Positions 61,937-64,000 of a DNA stretch of 64,000 nt are shown here, piece by piece. The stretch comes from an uncultured Desulfobacter sp. Lineage in GTDB: Bacteria; Desulfobacterota; Desulfobacteria; Desulfobacterales; Desulfobacteraceae. Made by a program: the position numbers and the translations under genes. The notes beneath the pieces were generated by a model, which saw only the letters and a list, made by a program, of their open reading frames with translations, was not told where the DNA came from and did no database searches. Every line of letters starts with the position of its first letter. Position 1 is the stretch's first letter. The DNA lies in assembly GCF_963666145.1 (NCBI RefSeq), contig NZ_OY762614.1, positions 982,501-1,046,500 of the forward strand. The letters run 5' to 3'.

Positions 61937-62884
61937 TCAAAAAACTCGAACATCGAGTAGGCATTGTTTAATCTTTTGCATAAAAGAAGGGGCCGGGGAA
62001 ACTGCTTGTTTTTTCAGCCTCATTTGCAAACTCAATATTATTGCAGGATTGTTTTCAATTAATTTAACTGAATACAACTTCAGTTGTTCAAGATTATTTT
62101 CCGATAATTCAAGCAATGATAGCAACAGCTGTTCCTTTTGTATGGAAAAAACAGAACAAAACTCCTTCTCAACAGCTCCCTCTAAAATTTCTATAGTCTC
62201 GACTGTTTTCGCCAGCTTGAACTCCGTGTTTTTATTTGACCATATGCCGCCATCGTGCACCCGGTAATTTGCCATACAATCTGGCAGTTTTTTGATATTT
62301 CCGTATTGTGCATTCAACGTATGCAGGACATAATCGCCTAATGGAGAATTCAGGTCTCTGATACTATTTATGACTTTGCTATTTCGACGCATCATCACCG
62401 AAGGAGTATGAATAAAATTCCCTTTTGATAGGTCATATATCGTAGTTGTTTCATGAACATTCTGGGTTATAAAATCATCTTTAACTTCCTCGCCCACCTG
62501 TACTCTCACAGGATGGAAGCAAACGGAATATTCGGGGGCGTGCGTCAAAAAGTCGAACTGTTTTTGCAGCTTCAACGGATCGGTCCAATAATCATCACCC
62601 TCGCACAATGCAATAAAGTCTCCTTTACAGGCTTCAAGAGTACGGACAAAATTAGCCATCATACCAACATTATTTTCCGAACCGATCACTCGGATTAAAT
62701 CGGGATACTTTGCTTGGTAACTGTCTATTATTGCTCTTGTATTATCAGTACTGCAATCTTCGCCAATTACAATTTCAATCGGGAAATCAGTTTTCTGCAT
62801 CAGCCAACTTTCGATTGCCTGAGCAATATATTGTTCTTGGTTATATGCGATGCACCAGACACTTACAAGCCGAGGTCTTGCCAT
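61937..62884 (-). CDS. GT2 family glycosyltransferase
   Basis: About 315 residues from ATG 62884; GTG 62896 is an alternative and overlaps the upstream stop. GT2 domain: LVSVWCIAYNQEQYIAQAIE, EDCSTDNTRAIIDSYQ, ACKGDFIALCEGDDYWTDP, of the type common in capsule and LPS clusters. The last few residues (DVRVF) fall in sequence that resembles the end of the adjoining transposase fragment, so the natural C-terminus may have been replaced. It is coupled to the formyltransferase gene upstream. Confidence 0.84.
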   Translation of the reverse strand: MARPRLVSVWCIAYNQEQYIAQAIESWLMQKTDFPIEIVIGEDCSTDNTRAIIDSYQAKYPDLIRVIGSENNVGMMANFVRTLEACKGDFIALCEGDDYWTDPLKLQKQFDFLTHAPEYSVCFHPVRVQVGEEVKDDFITQNVHETTTIYDLSKGNFIHTPSVMMRRNSKVINSIRDLNSPLGDYVLHTLNAQYGNIKKLPDCMANYRVHDGGIWSNKNTEFKLAKTVETIEILEGAVEKEFCSVFSIQKEQLLLSLLELSENNLEQLKLYSVKLIENNPAIILSLQMRLKKQAVSPAPSFMQKIKQCLLDVRVF

Positions 62885-62885
62885 T

Positions 62886-63602
62886 TTATTCTGCACTTAG
62901 TTCAAGTTTTATATATATTTTCTGTTTAGAAACCGGGTCAATGAAATAAGCGTTTCTAAAATTATTGTGGCTCAGAGCGCGTAAATGCTCAATGACTTCT
63001 TGATAACTTGCTTCTTTTTGAAGATTAATTTCACAGAGTTCATTAAAATCTTTTTTCAAAAAAACGTTCCCTTCATTCTCGGGGTAAAATGCAGAATAAG
63101 AATTATCAAAAACAGAGTCGAGATTCTTTCTTAACAAATCAAGTTCTGCTGCAACAATTTTTTCATATAAAGAGGCCGAAGTGTCTGAACTTTCAACAGC
63201 GACTTTCTTTCTGTCGATAATTCTGCCATGATCGAGTTTTTCATCCATTTCGTGAAGGGTTGCGCCAGTATCTATCTTTTTAATGATAGAAAATACCTGA
63301 GGATACCACCCCCGGTTTATTGGGTTATAGCCTGGATGAAGATTGATACATTTTACGTTTTGCACTAATTCGGCAGGGAAAATTTGTTTGCAATGCATCG
63401 AAAAAATTAGATCATATGTTTCCAGCAGAAAGCGGTATTCTTTTTTTATATCAATTTTTTTCACAACATTCGGAGCAAACGCGCCTGGGTCTGAATAAAT
63501 GCTACAATAACAATCAACGTTCTTATCGCTTGCGATGCTCAAAAATTGGCTAAGCATGTAACTATTATCAGAAAAAACTGCTGCCTTTTTAAAAAATGCC
63601 AT
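62886..63602 (-). CDS. sugar N-formyltransferase (dTDP-4-amino-4,6-dideoxyglucose type)
   Basis: 238 residues. The formyl-transferase core carries CINLHPGYNPINRGWYPQVF and a following TGATLHEMDEKLDHGRII, with the conserved Asn, His and Asp of the folate-dependent family; the NRGWYPQ signature is typical of Qui4N formyltransferases (VioF-like). It would formylate the 4-amino group of a dTDP-sugar made by RfbA, RfbB and an aminotransferase. All three of those genes are broken nearby, so its substrate must come from elsewhere or the gene is a survivor. Confidence 0.85.
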   Translation of the reverse strand: MAFFKKAAVFSDNSYMLSQFLSIASDKNVDCYCSIYSDPGAFAPNVVKKIDIKKEYRFLLETYDLIFSMHCKQIFPAELVQNVKCINLHPGYNPINRGWYPQVFSIIKKIDTGATLHEMDEKLDHGRIIDRKKVAVESSDTSASLYEKIVAAELDLLRKNLDSVFDNSYSAFYPENEGNVFLKKDFNELCEINLQKEASYQEVIEHLRALSHNNFRNAYFIDPVSKQKIYIKLELSAE

Positions 63603-63672
63603 AAATCCTGCGTATTATTTGTGATGCGATTTCAAAAAAAATTCATCGTTATTTAAGTCTTCCATGCTTAAA

Positions 63673-63876
63673 TCAGGGTAAATAGACAAAGAGAGAACCA
63701 GTTACTCCAGTTTGTTTACCGTTTGGCAGCTTGACGTCCGAAGCAATTCTCAAATTGTGATGGGTTGAAAACTCTAATATAAGCGTGTAGAAGTACCTCC
63801 TGCTTAAAATATTATTTTCCTTGAGCAAATCATACAGCGGGTCTCGGCTAATAAATAGGGGAATTCCCATCAACAA
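63673..63876 (-). pseudogene. C-terminal fragment of a DegT-family sugar aminotransferase
   Basis: The frame reads FISRDPLYDLLKENNILSRR then YFYTLI, which matches the C-terminal region of VioA/DegT-type enzymes (LKE.NI..RRYFYP). The PLP-binding body is absent and the tail is altered. Its position directly upstream of the formyltransferase is where vioA would be expected in a Qui4NFo pathway. Confidence 0.6.
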
Positions 63877-64000
63877 AAAAAGATGAGAACTTCCTTTTTC
63901 TCAAACACGCTATAACAAATCATGAAAAGATTATCAAGAGCATGGAATACCCCAAATCCACCGCCTATTTTTCTGACCACCTGTCCAAAGACAATTTCGG
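63858..64000 (+). other. open frame reaching the right edge, unidentified
   Basis: A plus-strand frame reading DENFLFLKHAITNHEKIIKS then MEYPKSTAYFSDHLSKDNF runs off the window; ATG at 63942 is the only start. It has protein-like composition but no recognised motif, and an upstream stop lies near 63855. It may be the beginning of a gene or a fragment. Confidence 0.3.

Overview
The window looks like a chromosomal segment of a Gram-negative deltaproteobacterium (Desulfobacterota), probably Desulfobacteraceae. The grounds are the style of the 16S rRNA 5' end at the left edge, the sigma-54 signalling genes, TonB and type I secretion genes, and the general gene style; the placement is inference because no search was possible. 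From about 11 kb to the right edge it reads as a cell-surface island: secreted repeat proteins, their secretion machinery, and glycan synthesis, acetylation and export genes, with many insertion-sequence and repeat scars.

Layout. 1-467: 5' part of a 16S rRNA gene (minus strand) with a canonical -35/-10 promoter. 883-4270: a small ComEA-like protein, a beta-CASP metallo-beta-lactamase, and an epimerase fused to a phosphoglycosyl transferase. 4843-10576: a tight four-gene unit (periplasmic binding protein, histidine kinase, NtrC-type regulator, TonB-dependent receptor). It is followed by a sigma-54 promoter with an upstream palindrome and a leader hairpin ahead of a secreted CAP-domain protein. 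12987-16412: a very large Thr/Ala/Gly-rich RTX/S-layer-like protein, then a terminator. 16.6-18.3 kb: a graveyard of IS66, group II intron RT and Rpn-type fragments bracketed by MITE-like repeats. 18.4-24 kb: a GT41/SPINDLY-methyltransferase fusion, a second RTX protein, a GxxExxY gene and an M10 metalloprotease.

24.1-30.6 kb: a type I secretion operon with three consecutive ABC transporter genes and one HlyD gene. The third ABC has lost its catalytic Glu and switch His. 30.7-41.5 kb: two AlgI/AlgJ-type O-acetylation pairs, two SapC paralogues and a membrane glycosyltransferase. One algI is interrupted by an IS1634-family element with a clean 6-bp target duplication. 41.7-63.9 kb: a GtrA/GT2/GT-C set, a Wzm/Wzt ABC-2 exporter, methyltransferase, aminotransferase, several (fused) glycosyltransferases, a TolC-family protein, a CapD-type dehydratase, and the decayed remains of an rfbA-rfbB-aminotransferase-formyltransferase set.

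How it fits together (inference). Three proteins share a repeated module (YYL...DVA...HY..G..EGR), placed N- or C-terminally, and are encoded around the type I secretion operon. The GT41 fusion and the glycan genes are natural candidates for decorating or anchoring them. The most interesting unexplained structure is a family of palindromes built from CACGAAG heptamers at 9-nt spacing. One copy is split by a GxxExxY gene whose start and stop codons almost touch the two arms. Another copy keeps AATGG in its loop, the same bases that begin that gene. This suggests a small gene-bearing cassette with gene-less derivatives.
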